Position numbers and translations under genes: made by a program. From positions 1,980,731 through 2,044,730 of the forward strand of contig NZ_QENQ01000001.1 in NCBI RefSeq assembly GCF_003096275.1: a DNA stretch of 64,000 bases, read 5' to 3'. The notes under the pieces were generated by a model, which saw only the letters and a program-made list of their open reading frames with translations, searched no databases and was not told the origin of the DNA. Below are positions 9,545 to 18,784 of this stretch, one piece after another. How positions within the stretch are numbered: the stretch's first letter is position 1; every line of letters starts with the position of its first letter. Origin of the DNA: Sphingomonas pokkalii (lineage in GTDB: Bacteria > Pseudomonadota > Alphaproteobacteria > Sphingomonadales > Sphingomonadaceae).

Positions 9545-9973
9545 CTACGCCTGGCGCCCGAGCAGCGCGTCGAGCACGCCCAGAAACGGCAGGTCGGCAG
9601 GTGGCATCGGCAGGGTTCGCAACGTCGCCATATCGGCCCAGCGCAGGGCATTGGCATGGTGCGGCTCGGGCGTACCCTGCCAGCTGTCCAGCCGGTACAG
9701 CAGCAACAGCAGGTGCCGTCCGCCCAATGGCGCGCTGGCGAAGGTCAGCGGCACCGGTGCCGCCGGATTCACTTCGATGCCCAGTTCCTCGCGAAGCTCG
9801 CGCGCCAGCGCCGACTCCGGGCTCTCGCCAGGCTCGATCTTGCCGCCGGGAAACTCCCACAGGCCTGCCATCTGCGTGCCCTCCGGCCGCTGCTGTACGA
9901 GCACCTGATCGCCCCGTACCATCGCAGCGGCGACGACCAGGAGCATGTTGGACTTCGGCTGGACTGGTTCCAT
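9545..9973 (-). CDS. mutT: 8-oxo-dGTP diphosphatase, MutT-like Nudix hydrolase
   Basis: A Nudix hydrolase of 142 residues. The Nudix box G-x5-E-x7-R-E-x2-E-E-x-G appears intact from GGKIEPGES to REELGI at about residues 43-65, following LWEFPGG. The sequence begins with LLVVAAAMVRGDQVLVQQRP, typical of MutT, which removes oxidised dGTP from the nucleotide pool to prevent A-C and G-A errors. The ATG at 9973 gives the usual MutT length; a more upstream start would add about 29 poorly conserved residues. It is convergent with the methyltransferase gene. Confidence 0.9.
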   Translation of the reverse strand: MEPVQPKSNMLLVVAAAMVRGDQVLVQQRPEGTQMAGLWEFPGGKIEPGESPESALARELREELGIEVNPAAPVPLTFASAPLGGRHLLLLLYRLDSWQGTPEPHHANALRWADMATLRTLPMPPADLPFLGVLDALLGRQA

Positions 9974-10170
9974 TGTCGTTTCCGGTTCGATTGCCAGGGA
10001 TCTGTCGGCACCCATGGCCGAGTTTGCGGGCGCGTTCGAGCCTGCCACCGTATCCCCCACAGGGGACCAGTTAGCCCCTTCTTAACGCATCCTTCTTACG
10101 ATTCCGAAAGCGCACCCGAGCCACGGGCTGCTTCGAGATAATGAACGTTTCCGCGATGATGGAGTCGGGT

Positions 10171-10338
10171 ATGCAGAGGTTTCGCAACTTTCTCAAGAAC
10201 GCCAAGGGCGCGACGGCGATCGAATATGGCCTGATCGCGGCTCTGATCGCCGTCGCGGCGGTGACGGCGATGGGCAGCCTGGGCAACCAGCTCAAGTCCA
10301 CCTTCAGCACGGTCACCTCGAACATGAAGGCATCGTAA
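10171..10338 (+). CDS. Flp/Fap-type IVb pilin (copy 1)
   Basis: A 55-residue prepilin: short basic leader MQRFRNFLKNAKG, then ATAIEYGLIAALIAVAAV. The prepilin peptidase site is between Gly and Ala, with the conserved Glu-Tyr at +5/+6 of the mature form. Flp pilins form thin tight-adherence (Tad) pili. The ATG at 10171 has GGAG six bases upstream and gives a leader like that of the neighbouring copy; an ATG 30 bases upstream is possible. No tad secretion genes are in the window, so assembly machinery must be elsewhere. Confidence 0.88.
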   Translation: MQRFRNFLKNAKGATAIEYGLIAALIAVAAVTAMGSLGNQLKSTFSTVTSNMKAS

Positions 10339-10422
10339 CCCGGCACTGCCATGGGCCGGCCTGCACGCGGCCCCGGCAGGCCGGTACCTGCTCCCCATCG
10401 ACACGCTTAAAGAAGGGAACGC

Positions 10423-10596
10423 ATGATGATGAAGATTCTTCGGGCCCTCGCAGTCCATTGCAAAGGCGCCACCGCAATCGAATACGCCCTGGTCGCGGCG
10501 CTGATCGCAGTTGCGGCGGTAACTGCCATGGGAACCCTCGGCAATCAGCTGAGCAGCACCTTCAGCACTGCCAGCACCAAGATGCAGGCATCCTGA
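10423..10596 (+). CDS. Flp/Fap-type IVb pilin (copy 2)
   Basis: A 57-residue prepilin beginning MMMKILRALAVHCKG, cut before ATAIEYALVAALIAVAAV. From the cleavage site onward it is nearly the same as the preceding pilin (AAVTAMG-x-LGNQL-x-STFST), so the pair is a recent tandem duplication, with divergence mostly in the leader and C-terminal tail. AGAAGG at 10411-10416 serves the start. The first copy ends 84 bases upstream with no clear terminator, so they are probably cotranscribed. Confidence 0.85.
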   Translation: MMMKILRALAVHCKGATAIEYALVAALIAVAAVTAMGTLGNQLSSTFSTASTKMQAS

Positions 10597-10667
10597 CCGC
10601 CTAGGTTCTCCGGCACGTCCCGAACCGTGCGGGGCGGCACGTCGTTTCCGCCCGCCCCTACCCGATC

Positions 10668-11615
10668 TTATACCCGGCCCATCGCGAGGAACTTGGCGCG
10701 CCGCGACTGGCGCAACGCTTCGGGTGACATCCCGTCCATCGCGGACAGCGCCTTTTCGATCGCATCGCCCAGCGCCTGCACCGCCTGGCCCGGCGCGCGG
10801 TGCGCGCCGCCCAGCGGCTCGGCCACGATCCGGTCGATCACGCCTAGCTCCTTCAGGTGCTGCGCGGTCACCTTCATCGCCTCCGCTGCGTCGGCAGCCT
10901 TGTCGGCGGTGCGCCACAGGATCGAGGCGCAGCCCTCCGGCGAGATTACCGAATAGACCGCATGCTCCATCATCAGCACCTGGTTGCCCGCAGCCAGCGC
11001 CACCGCGCCGCCCGAACCGCCTTCGCCAAGGATCGATGCGACCAGCGGCACGCCGAGCGCGAGGCATGCCTCGGTCGAACGCGCGATCGCTTCGGCCTGG
11101 CCGCGCTCCTCGGCCTGCACGCCGGGAAAGGCGCCGGAGGTGTCGACCAGCGTGACCACTGGGATGCCGAACCGGTCGGCCAGCTTCATCAGGCGGATCG
11201 CCTTGCGATAGCCCTCCGGCTTGCCCATGCCGAAATTGTGCTTCAGCCGGCTGGCGGTATCGTCGCCCTTTTCATGGCCGATCACCATCACGCGGCGCCC
11301 GCGGAAGCGGCCGAGGCCGCCGATGATCGCATTGTCATCGGCAAAGGCGCGATCGCCGCCCAGCGGCATGAAGTCTTCGATCAACCCGGCGACATAGTGC
11401 TTGAAGTGCGGCCGCTCGGGATGGCGGGCGACCTGCGTCTTCTGCCACGGCGTCAGCTTGGCATAGGTGTCGAGCAGCAGCTTGTCCGACTTGGCCTGGA
11501 GCGGGGCGATCTCGGCGGCGATGTCCACGTCGCCGCCCTGGGCAGCGCTGCGCAGCTCGTCGATCTTGCCCTGGAGCTCGGCAATCGGCTTCTCGAAGTC
11601 GAGGAATGTCGTCAT
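10668..11615 (-). CDS. accA: Acetyl-CoA carboxylase carboxyltransferase subunit alpha
   Basis: The alpha half of the carboxyltransferase that moves CO2 from carboxybiotin to acetyl-CoA, the first step of fatty-acid synthesis; it works as an alpha2-beta2 complex with AccD. The 315 residues match the normal length. [21 protein letters not shown] is the typical start, and [27 protein letters not shown] and [12 protein letters not shown] form the crotonase-fold acyl-CoA site. It lies 10 bases after xerD on the same strand, so it is probably the last gene of that operon. No accD is in the window. Confidence 0.97.
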   Translation of the reverse strand: MTTFLDFEKPIAELQGKIDELRSAAQGGDVDIAAEIAPLQAKSDKLLLDTYAKLTPWQKTQVARHPERPHFKHYVAGLIEDFMPLGGDRAFADDNAIIGGLGRFRGRRVMVIGHEKGDDTASRLKHNFGMGKPEGYRKAIRLMKLADRFGIPVVTLVDTSGAFPGVQAEERGQAEAIARSTEACLALGVPLVASILGEGGSGGAVALAAGNQVLMMEHAVYSVISPEGCASILWRTADKAADAAEAMKVTAQHLKELGVIDRIVAEPLGGAHRAPGQAVQALGDAIEKALSAMDGMSPEALRQSRRAKFLAMGRV

Positions 11616-11625
11616 GCGCGTGGCG

Positions 11626-12546
11626 CTACGCGGAGCCGCGCTTCGCGTCAACGAGGGCCTGCCCCAGCGGATGTCTCTCGTTGACGAGTTCGACCAGCCG
11701 GCGGCTGTCGACATGGGTGTAGATTTCGGTTGTGGCGATATCGGCATGGCCCAGCATCGCCTGCAGCGCACGCAGGTCCGCCCCGCCCTCCAGCAGGTGC
11801 GTCGCGAAAGCGTGGCGCAGGACGTGGGGGCTCACCCGTTCGGGCGGTATGCCCGCAACCGCCGCCAGCGCCCGGACGATCTGGTAGAGCCGCACCCGAG
11901 TCAGGTGCTTCTTGCCCGAAGGGAACAGCCACATATTGTCCGGCGGTACCTCGCGCCGCCAGAGCGCGACGGCCGCACGCGCGCGATCGGAGATCGGCAC
12001 CAGCCGCTCGCGCCCGCCCTTGCCCTTCAGGATCAGAAAGGGGCGATCGGGATGGATCGCGTTGCGCGGCAGCGACACCAGTTCGGTCGCGCGCAGGCCC
12101 GAGCCGTAGAGCAGCTCGATCAACGCGGCGAGCCGCAGGTCCAGCGGATCGGGCGGTACCCGCGCCTGGCGCTCGGCGATGGCGGCGAACATCGCGTCGA
12201 CGTCGCCGGTGCTCAGGATCTTGGGCAGCCGGCGCGCGGTGCCCGGCCGCGGCAGCGCGGCGCCGGGATCGTCAGCGCGGTGCCCCTCGTCGACCAAGAA
12301 GGCGAAGAACCGGCGCAGCGCCGCAGATTTGCGGGCCACCGTCGCCCGCGCCAGTTCGTGCCAGCCGCCGGCCAGGCGCTCGATCTCCGGCCGCCCGGCA
12401 TCGCACAAACGCCCCTCCAGCGCTTTGGAGGCCAGCCGCAGATCGGTGCCATAGGCTGCAATGGTATTCGCCGCCGCTCCCGATTCGGCGCGGAGCATCT
12501 CGAGGAAGCGCTCGATCAGCGCGCGGTCGCCGCCGGAATCGCTCAC
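11626..12546 (-). CDS. xerD: Tyrosine recombinase XerD
   Basis: A 306-residue site-specific recombinase that, with XerC, resolves chromosome dimers at dif under FtsK control. The N-terminal SAM-like core-binding domain occupies about 1-95. The catalytic domain shows the Arg of [12 protein letters not shown], the Lys of [37 protein letters not shown] and the Tyr nucleophile in that last segment. The GTG start overlaps the stop of the preceding secreted-protein gene in GTGA; a longer open frame reaching into that gene is not used. XerD is favoured over XerC by overall likeness ([20 protein letters not shown]), but the two are close. Confidence 0.9.
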   Translation of the reverse strand: MSDSGGDRALIERFLEMLRAESGAAANTIAAYGTDLRLASKALEGRLCDAGRPEIERLAGGWHELARATVARKSAALRRFFAFLVDEGHRADDPGAALPRPGTARRLPKILSTGDVDAMFAAIAERQARVPPDPLDLRLAALIELLYGSGLRATELVSLPRNAIHPDRPFLILKGKGGRERLVPISDRARAAVALWRREVPPDNMWLFPSGKKHLTRVRLYQIVRALAAVAGIPPERVSPHVLRHAFATHLLEGGADLRALQAMLGHADIATTEIYTHVDSRRLVELVNERHPLGQALVDAKRGSA

Positions 12547-14366
12547 GCCGCCCGCGTCACCGCCTCCACGGCGATAAGGCGCGCATAATTGGTCATCCCC
12601 GCCGCGCGCATTGCCGACACGATGTGGAACAGCGCCTCGGGCGTCACCTGGTCCCAGCGCGGGGATTGCATCCCGGTCGCCGCAAGCAGCGCGACCATGC
12701 CGGGCTGGTTGCGGAACCCCGCGCGGTCGATCGCCTCGGTCCAGCGGTTGACGCCACCGATCCGCACCTGCGTCGCCTCGGCAGCACGGCGCGCATCGGC
12801 CGGGGCCAACCGTCCCAGCCCGGCAAGCCCTGCCATCAGCATCGCCGCCTTGCGCGGGCTGGCCGCGCCGACATAGCGCTCGAAATCGCCATAGCCGATC
12901 GGCCCCGCTCCGCCTGCCAGCGAAAGCAGCGCCCAGCCCTCGCTTCCCGGCGCCACCACCGCGCGCCATTGCAGCGCCGCCGCATCATATCCCGCCGAAA
13001 GCATCGATGCGATCAGCCGATCCGCATCCGCCATATCCTTGCTCGCCGGCACCCAGGCTGCGGCCTTGGCGGTCAGCACCAGCCGGGCATAGCGGGTCCG
13101 CGGTGTTTCCGCGGCATCCCACAATTTGCGCATCGCCTGCACGCGCTCGGCAGGCGATGCGCCGGTATAGGCGGTGCGCAGGTCGCGCGCCGTCGCCTGC
13201 AGCGCATCGGGCACGTCGCTGCTCTGGTCGATCTCCGAATAGAGGTCGACCAGCCCGGCGTTGGAAAATACGCCAGCCGCTGCCGCCAGTTCGGCGGCAG
13301 GCACGCGGACCGCGGGCGCGACCGCCGGCGACAATGCCTGCCAATAGCGGACCTCCGGCCCCACGGTCGCAAACAGATTGTCGGGCACGTCGACACCGGC
13401 AGCGGTCGCCAGGCCGAACCGCCAGGGCGTCAGCTTCGCCACACCGATCCAGTCGATCGTCACCGCCCGGCGCGAATCGGCGCCCATGCCCACCAGCTTC
13501 GCAGCCAGCAGATTGTCGATATTGTTCTGCAGCGTGTTGCGCCGCGCCGCTTCCAGCCGCTGCTCGGCCTCGCTCGGCTTTCCGCCCAGGGCCGCGCAGA
13601 TTGCCTGTGCGAGCGCCCAACCGCGGTCCTGCAGACGAGCCGCCGCGCGGTCGACGATCGGGCACACTGCCGCGGGATCGCTCGACGCCAGCGCGATCTG
13701 CATCGTCGCCTGGTCCAGCGCGTTGGTATAGTCGTCCGCATCGACGAAGCTGACCACCGCGCGCGCTGCGACCGATTCGCCCATGCGCAGCAGCAGCCAG
13801 GCGCGCTCGGCCGCGAAGTCCGCACCGTTCACGCCATAGGGGGTGGTGATCGGCGACATCAGCGCGCGGCGCAGCGCGATGGAAACCCAGCGCGACGCGA
13901 CCGGCGCGTCGAGCCGGTGCATCAGCGTCACCAGCTGCCGCCCCGGCACGTCACCGAACGCATTCGTCGGGAATGGCGCGTTGCCCCAGGCAAAGGTGCC
14001 GACACGGTTCAGCCCGTGGCGCGCCGCCTTGGGCAGATCATATTGGGATAGATCGATCGCCGATAACTCGGCAGCGGCTACTGCATTGGTTTCGCCAAGG
14101 TCGAACGCATCCTTCTCGCCGTCGGCGCTGGCCGGCACCGCCGAATCGGGCATCGCCAGCGACGGCGCAGCCGAAGGGGCCGGAGACGGCGCAGGGCGCG
14201 GCGCCGGTGGCTGCGGCCGCGCAGACGCAGGCTGGTCGAAACCAGGCGGCAGCAGCGATTCGGGGGCGTTCTGCTGCTTCTGCTGGCTCAGCGCCGGAAC
14301 GGCGACCCCTGCCAGCACCAGCGCCCCCAGCGCCAGCCGCGAGACCCTAGTTGGCCAGGTTTTCAA
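12543..14366 (-). CDS. Secreted, Ala-rich helical-repeat protein of unknown function
   Basis: A 607-residue exported protein. TTG is the start, with GGAAAAGG about eight bases upstream. The signal peptide reads RLALGALVLAGVAVPALSQ, and a Pro/Ala-rich linker (about 45-75) leads into a long helical Ala-rich body (about 100-600) suggestive of TPR-like repeats. I recognise no enzyme motif. Its place, overlapping a tiny membrane protein upstream and xerD downstream, suggests a coupled operon; such proteins next to xerD are probably conserved in sphingomonads, but this was not checked. Periplasmic location is inferred from the signal peptide. Confidence 0.75.
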   Translation of the reverse strand: MKTWPTRVSRLALGALVLAGVAVPALSQQKQQNAPESLLPPGFDQPASARPQPPAPRPAPSPAPSAAPSLAMPDSAVPASADGEKDAFDLGETNAVAAAELSAIDLSQYDLPKAARHGLNRVGTFAWGNAPFPTNAFGDVPGRQLVTLMHRLDAPVASRWVSIALRRALMSPITTPYGVNGADFAAERAWLLLRMGESVAARAVVSFVDADDYTNALDQATMQIALASSDPAAVCPIVDRAAARLQDRGWALAQAICAALGGKPSEAEQRLEAARRNTLQNNIDNLLAAKLVGMGADSRRAVTIDWIGVAKLTPWRFGLATAAGVDVPDNLFATVGPEVRYWQALSPAVAPAVRVPAAELAAAAGVFSNAGLVDLYSEIDQSSDVPDALQATARDLRTAYTGASPAERVQAMRKLWDAAETPRTRYARLVLTAKAAAWVPASKDMADADRLIASMLSAGYDAAALQWRAVVAPGSEGWALLSLAGGAGPIGYGDFERYVGAASPRKAAMLMAGLAGLGRLAPADARRAAEATQVRIGGVNRWTEAIDRAGFRNQPGMVALLAATGMQSPRWDQVTPEALFHIVSAMRAAGMTNYARLIAVEAVTRAA

Positions 14367-14484
14367 GCGCGACGGCCTTTTCCATGCGCACCGGCTCCTT
14401 CACGGTGTTCCGCCCGGCCAAGGCAAACATCGCCGCAACCAGCAGCGCCAGTACGACAAGCAACACGACAAGCAAACGCGGCAT
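14347..14484 (-). CDS. Small single-pass membrane protein (45 aa)
   Basis: MPRLLVVLLVVLALLVAAM makes one N-terminal membrane helix, followed by a short charged tail NTVKEPVRMEKAVALENLAN. It overlaps the start of the 607-residue secreted protein by 20 bases, which argues for translational coupling. The upstream site is weak (GGAACGGAC). Function is unknown; it may be a membrane partner of the secreted protein. Confidence 0.6.
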   Translation of the reverse strand: MPRLLVVLLVVLALLVAAMFALAGRNTVKEPVRMEKAVALENLAN

Positions 14485-14557
14485 CAAAAAAAGTCCGTTC
14501 CTCTGGTCAGGGCGACTTTTGCCCGACACGGGGGCACGCTGTATAGCCCTTCGCACG

Positions 14558-15097
14558 ATGTTACAAACACACGCGCAACTTCAGGGGTGGATCGGCAAGC
14601 CAATCGTACTGGTGGGGCTGATGGGTGCCGGCAAAACCACGGTAGGGCGCCGCCTTGCCCAGCGGCTGCGGCTACCGTTCGTCGATGCCGATGCCGAAAT
14701 CGAATCGGCGGCGGGAATGAGCGTGTCGGACATTTTCGATCGATTCGGCGAACCGCATTTCCGCGACGGCGAACGGCGCGTGATCGGCCGGCTGGTGGAT
14801 GGCACGCCGAAAGTGATCGCCACCGGCGGCGGCGCCTTCATCAATGATGAGACACGCGCACTGATCCTCGCGAACGCGATTTCCATCTGGCTCGATGCCG
14901 AACCCGCGATCCTTGCCGATCGCGTCCGCCGCCGGGATACCCGGCCGCTGCTGCGCGGCAAGGATCCGCTGGCAACGCTCACCGAACTCGCCCGCGTGCG
15001 CAATCCCTATTACGCGCTTGCGCAGATCCGCGTGCCCAGCGTAGCCGCACCGCACGAAACCACCGTCGAAGCGATCCTGAAGGCCCTGCCCAAGTGA
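14558..15097 (+). CDS. aroK: Shikimate kinase
   Basis: Phosphorylates shikimate at the 3-hydroxyl with ATP, step five of the chorismate pathway. The 179 residues begin with a short lead, then GLMGAGKTTVGRRLAQRL (Walker A at about 20-28), the shikimate-binding VDADAEIE near 45, FRDGERRVI near 72, the ATGGGAF loop near 88, and RRDTRPLL, the lid arginines, near 125. The ATG at 14558 matches family length; an upstream frame would overlap the divergent small gene. The stop overlaps aroB by four bases. Confidence 0.95.
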   Translation: MLQTHAQLQGWIGKPIVLVGLMGAGKTTVGRRLAQRLRLPFVDADAEIESAAGMSVSDIFDRFGEPHFRDGERRVIGRLVDGTPKVIATGGGAFINDETRALILANAISIWLDAEPAILADRVRRRDTRPLLRGKDPLATLTELARVRNPYYALAQIRVPSVAAPHETTVEAILKALPK

Positions 15098-16191
15098 CCA
15101 CCATCCCCGTCGCCCTGGGCGCACGCAGCTATGACGTGCGCATCGAACCCGGCTTGCTGGCGCGCGCCGGCGAGATTCTGGCGCCTTCCTCGCGAGGCCG
15201 CCCGATACCGATCATCACCGATGCCAACCTGTCGGCCCATTGCGAAACGCTCGTCGCCAGCCTGGCCGCGGCGGGAATAGTCGCGCCGGTCCACACGCTT
15301 CCCGCGGGGGAGAGCACGAAGAGCTGGGCACAACTGGAATCGCTCACCGACTGGCTGCTTGAGCAGGGCGTGGTCCGCAGCGATCATGTGATCGCGCTGG
15401 GCGGCGGCGTCATCGGCGATCTCGTCGGCTTCGCCACCAGCATCCTCAAGCGCGGCTGCCATTTCGTCCAGATCCCCACCACGCTTCTGGCGCAGGTCGA
15501 CAGCTCGGTGGGCGGCAAGACCGCGATCAACTCGAAAGCCGGCAAGAACCTGATCGGCGCCTTCCATCAGCCCTCGATCGTCCTGATCGATCCGCAGGTA
15601 CTGGATACGCTGCCCCAGCGCGACCTGCGCGCAGGCTATGCGGAGGTCGCCAAATACGGGTTGATCGACGATGCCGGGTTCTTCGCCTGGTGCGAGGAAA
15701 ACGCCGCGGCGCTGTTCGCCGGCGATCCTGCCGCACGCGCGCACGCCATCGGCCATTCGGTTGGTGCCAAGGCGCGCATCGTCGCTGCCGACGAGCGTGA
15801 GACCACCGGCACCCGCGCGCTGCTCAACCTGGGCCACACCTTCGGCCACGCGCTGGAAGCGGAGACGGGCTTTTCGGATCGATTGCTCCATGGCGAGGCC
15901 GTTGCCGCCGGCATGGCGCTCGCCTTCGCCTTCTCCGCGGAACAGGGGCTCTGCCCGGCCGGGGATGCCCGCCGCGTCGCCGCCCATCTCCGCGCCGTGG
16001 GTCTGCCCGACGGGCTGGCAGCCGCGGGGGTGACCGCGGACGGGCAGACGCTGGTCGGCCACATGCTGCACGACAAGAAGATGGAGGGCGGCACCCTGCC
16101 CTTCCTGCTCGCGAAGGGCATCGGGCAGACATATCTCGACAAGACGGTCGACCTGGAAAAGGTGGCGGCGTTCCTGGATACGCAACGCTGA
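15094..16191 (+). CDS. aroB: 3-dehydroquinate synthase
   Basis: Converts DAHP to 3-dehydroquinate with catalytic NAD and a divalent metal, step two of the chorismate pathway. The 365 residues show the NAD-binding IALGGGVIGDLVGFATSILKRG near 100-120, TTLLAQVDSSVGGKTAIN with catalytic Lys near 142-148, the metal ligands in YAEVAKYGLI (Glu) and LGHTFGHALE (His), and the final LHGEAVAAGM His. The start is GTG in a GTGA overlap with aroK, the common alphaproteobacterial aroK-aroB order. Confidence 0.97.
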   Translation: MTTIPVALGARSYDVRIEPGLLARAGEILAPSSRGRPIPIITDANLSAHCETLVASLAAAGIVAPVHTLPAGESTKSWAQLESLTDWLLEQGVVRSDHVIALGGGVIGDLVGFATSILKRGCHFVQIPTTLLAQVDSSVGGKTAINSKAGKNLIGAFHQPSIVLIDPQVLDTLPQRDLRAGYAEVAKYGLIDDAGFFAWCEENAAALFAGDPAARAHAIGHSVGAKARIVAADERETTGTRALLNLGHTFGHALEAETGFSDRLLHGEAVAAGMALAFAFSAEQGLCPAGDARRVAAHLRAVGLPDGLAAAGVTADGQTLVGHMLHDKKMEGGTLPFLLAKGIGQTYLDKTVDLEKVAAFLDTQR

Positions 16192-16213
16192 AACTACCCT
16201 GCCGCACCGTCGC

Positions 16214-16247
16214 GCAGATCGATGCCGCATTGGAAGCATCGATCTGC
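16214..16247. terminator. Hairpin between convergent aroB and the 837-residue gene
   Basis: GCAGATCGATGC (16214-16225) and GCATCGATCTGC (16236-16247) form a perfect 12-bp stem around a 10-base loop, 22 bases past the aroB stop and 23 bases past the stop of the facing gene. There is no T run, so it may be a bidirectional or factor-dependent terminator. Confidence 0.5.
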
Positions 16248-16270
16248 ACGGCATCAGCAACGACGCAGCA

Positions 16271-18784
16271 TCATAATATCGCGCCGATGCGCTCGCCGGT
16301 CGAGCGACGTCGCCAATAGATTCGGCTGGGCAGCGTCTTGGTCATCGTCGCGCTGGGTACATACTCCATCTGATAGGGGGCCGTTCGATCCGGATATCCC
16401 ATCACTAATCCCGTGCCGCGCCCGTTCAGGATATTCGCCGCCGGCATCGGGATCAGGCTGTTGTTCGCAACCTCGGTCCAGCAATTGTCGAGCAGGAACC
16501 CGCTGGGGTCGGGCCAAGGGTCGATCTGGGTTACCGAAAAGAACAGCGAATCGATCAGCCGAAGATCCCAGAAGCCGGAGCCGTCCGTCGCGCTCGTCCG
16601 GATCCAGAGCGTCTGATCGTTCGTCGATCGGCCGGCGAAGGTGGTGCAGATCATCGCGGTATCGACCAGGCAAGGTGTCAATTGCCCGACGATGTAGGAA
16701 TCGCCCGACTTGTTGTAGATACTGTTGACGACATAGACGCCGACGATCGCCTTCAGGCACTGCACCGGTGAGTTCACCCGTACGGTTGGAAAAGGTGCAT
16801 GGATCGTAACCTCACCGGTTCCCGGCTGGATCGCGGTCACGCAGCGCAGGACGGCGCTTTTCGGGGCGCCGGTGGGGTTGTAACCGATCCAGTCGTACAG
16901 CTGGAGCCATGGCGGGATGGTGCCGCCGTCGAACTGCACGGTGGTGGAACCGGCCGCCGCGGTGAAGCTGACCCCGGTGATGTCGACCAGCGTGCCATTG
17001 CCGGTGGCGCCGTTCGCGGCGATCGTACCGCCCTGCGGCAATATCGGTTGCCACGTATGCCCTTCGTATAGGCAGTCGACAAAGGTGTAGTTCTCGCGCG
17101 TTCTGGCGGTGGGCCGGTAATTCTGCATGAATTGCCCGGCATCGCCGTGCGAGACGGTGTACGCCTGCACCTTGTCGCCCGGCGACAACGCGATCTTGCC
17201 GAAGATGCGGACCTTCTTTTGCACCGAATCCCATCCCCAGCCCGGGGGAAAGGCGGTCAGGTCGTTCGGGCGTATCCGATGGCCCAGATACGGAAAGTCG
17301 CGGGTGCCGTCGCAGTTGATCGGAAAGCCAAGCTGCGTGGTCGTGGCCGCGGCGTCGGCGGCGTCCAGCACACGAAGGAAGGTGTTGCCGCCCTCCACCG
17401 TATAGGCGGTCGCCGTCGCCCAGATCGGCCCATTGTCGAAGGTCAGTTCGGTGTAGCCACCATAGGCGTCGTCCTGCAGCACGCTGGCAACGACCAGATA
17501 GTCGCCCGAATGCAGCGCCTGGTCCAGATTGCCGAACTGCCGCGCCCGATCGCCCTGGTGCGCCCAATTGCCCGAATCCGCCACGGCCACGACGTCATAG
17601 GAAATCGTCAGCCGACAGTTCAGCCGCTGCTGGATCGTGCCGCATTCGCCCATCACCACATCGCAGTTGGACATCATCCAGCGCGGATGCACATCCGGTG
17701 CGGTCGGAGAGTCCCGGAAACGCAGACAGGCACCGGGCGAAAAGCCGCTGGGGAAGCGGCCGGTCAGCACGTCATCCCCCTTCGGATAGCCGAACACGCG
17801 CGGGCGGTTCTTTCCCCAATCGTCGGTCAGAGCGCAATCGTCGAACCACGCACCGCCGCGCTTCTGCAGCACTTCCTTCAGGTCGAGGGTAAGCCCCTGG
17901 ATCTTGGGCGGCCGGCCAGTCCCGCCGGTGATCGTCCAGTCGTAATTGTACGAAACCGGATCGACCGTCAGCACCGTCGAATCGCGCCCCTGTCCCCGCA
18001 CCACCCATTGATAGGCGAACGCCCGGCCCACCCCCGGCATGGCTTGGCCGACGTCCTTGCCGTCCACCCGCGCCCAGGGGTGATCGTCGCGGGCGCCCGG
18101 GCCGATATCGAATACCCAGATCGCGTTCTTGGACGAGGTCGCACCGCTCAAGGGGGCGCCATCGACCGCGCCCTTCAGCGTGCGTTTGGCGGTGGCCGGC
18201 GTCAGGCCGTCATTGGCGTCGCTGCCGCCGACCCGGACATACCGGATGGTCGTCGGCACATAGCCCGCACCCGTCGCTTCGGTGTTGAGGTGCAACACGA
18301 TCGATACCGTTTCGGCCATGCCGCCATAAGCGGGGGTGAGCACCGCGGACACGGTGGCCCAGCCATTCTGCCCAGCCCGCGCCGCGACGCGAACCAGGTG
18401 CCCGTAGCTGCCATCGATCGGATTGCGACCGAACGGCGCCTGCACCACGGCACCCTCGCACGAGACCGGGATCGTCTCGGTCGCGCCCAGCGCCTGGATC
18501 GTCAGCACCGTGACCTGGCCGATCGTCGAACCCGGATAGACGTTCAGCCAATAGCCGCGGGTACGGCGACAGGCGGGCACCGGATAGATTGCGGCGTCGT
18601 ACACCATATCCGAGCGCACCGGTGTAGGCCCGGCCACGCCCTGGCCATTGACGACAAGCCAATCCTGTCCGGGCGTCAGCAAGGGGATGTCCGCCTCGTC
18701 CATCGCGTCTGCGAACAGCGTTTGGGCGGCGAAGGGCACGGCGGCATCCGCGTCCATTTCCAGGTCGGCATAGCTAAAGTTCAT
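16271..18784 (-). CDS. Large protein of unknown function, no signal peptide
   Basis: An 837-residue protein with a clear AGGAG seven bases before the ATG. It has no signal peptide. About residues 60-180 look like a beta-sandwich (tandem Thr/Val-rich strands). From YVRVGGSDANDGLTPATAKRTLKGA onward it resembles the opening of secreted beta-helix proteins, where the SxxNDGLSPATA pattern is common, and the rest is strand-rich with many Asp, Gly and Trp, as in tailspike or polysaccharide-binding proteins. No catalytic residues were recognised. It stands alone between convergent aroB and an AT-rich gap, unlike the tightly packed neighbours, which hints at acquisition. A phage-like fibre or surface-polysaccharide protein is possible. 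Confidence 0.6.
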   Translation of the reverse strand: MNFSYADLEMDADAAVPFAAQTLFADAMDEADIPLLTPGQDWLVVNGQGVAGPTPVRSDMVYDAAIYPVPACRRTRGYWLNVYPGSTIGQVTVLTIQALGATETIPVSCEGAVVQAPFGRNPIDGSYGHLVRVAARAGQNGWATVSAVLTPAYGGMAETVSIVLHLNTEATGAGYVPTTIRYVRVGGSDANDGLTPATAKRTLKGAVDGAPLSGATSSKNAIWVFDIGPGARDDHPWARVDGKDVGQAMPGVGRAFAYQWVVRGQGRDSTVLTVDPVSYNYDWTITGGTGRPPKIQGLTLDLKEVLQKRGGAWFDDCALTDDWGKNRPRVFGYPKGDDVLTGRFPSGFSPGACLRFRDSPTAPDVHPRWMMSNCDVVMGECGTIQQRLNCRLTISYDVVAVADSGNWAHQGDRARQFGNLDQALHSGDYLVVASVLQDDAYGGYTELTFDNGPIWATATAYTVEGGNTFLRVLDAADAAATTTQLGFPINCDGTRDFPYLGHRIRPNDLTAFPPGWGWDSVQKKVRIFGKIALSPGDKVQAYTVSHGDAGQFMQNYRPTARTRENYTFVDCLYEGHTWQPILPQGGTIAANGATGNGTLVDITGVSFTAAAGSTTVQFDGGTIPPWLQLYDWIGYNPTGAPKSAVLRCVTAIQPGTGEVTIHAPFPTVRVNSPVQCLKAIVGVYVVNSIYNKSGDSYIVGQLTPCLVDTAMICTTFAGRSTNDQTLWIRTSATDGSGFWDLRLIDSLFFSVTQIDPWPDPSGFLLDNCWTEVANNSLIPMPAANILNGRGTGLVMGYPDRTAPYQMEYVPSATMTKTLPSRIYWRRRSTGERIGAIL

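Noticed and set aside
11626-12969. 447-residue version of XerD
   Set aside because: The extra N-terminal part is read out of frame from the upstream secreted-protein gene; GTG at 12546 gives the family length and a GTGA overlap.
16214-16247. Hairpin after aroB as a possible integron or attachment site
   Set aside because: No integrase, no core-site sequence and no duplicated flank; its place between convergent stops fits a terminator.
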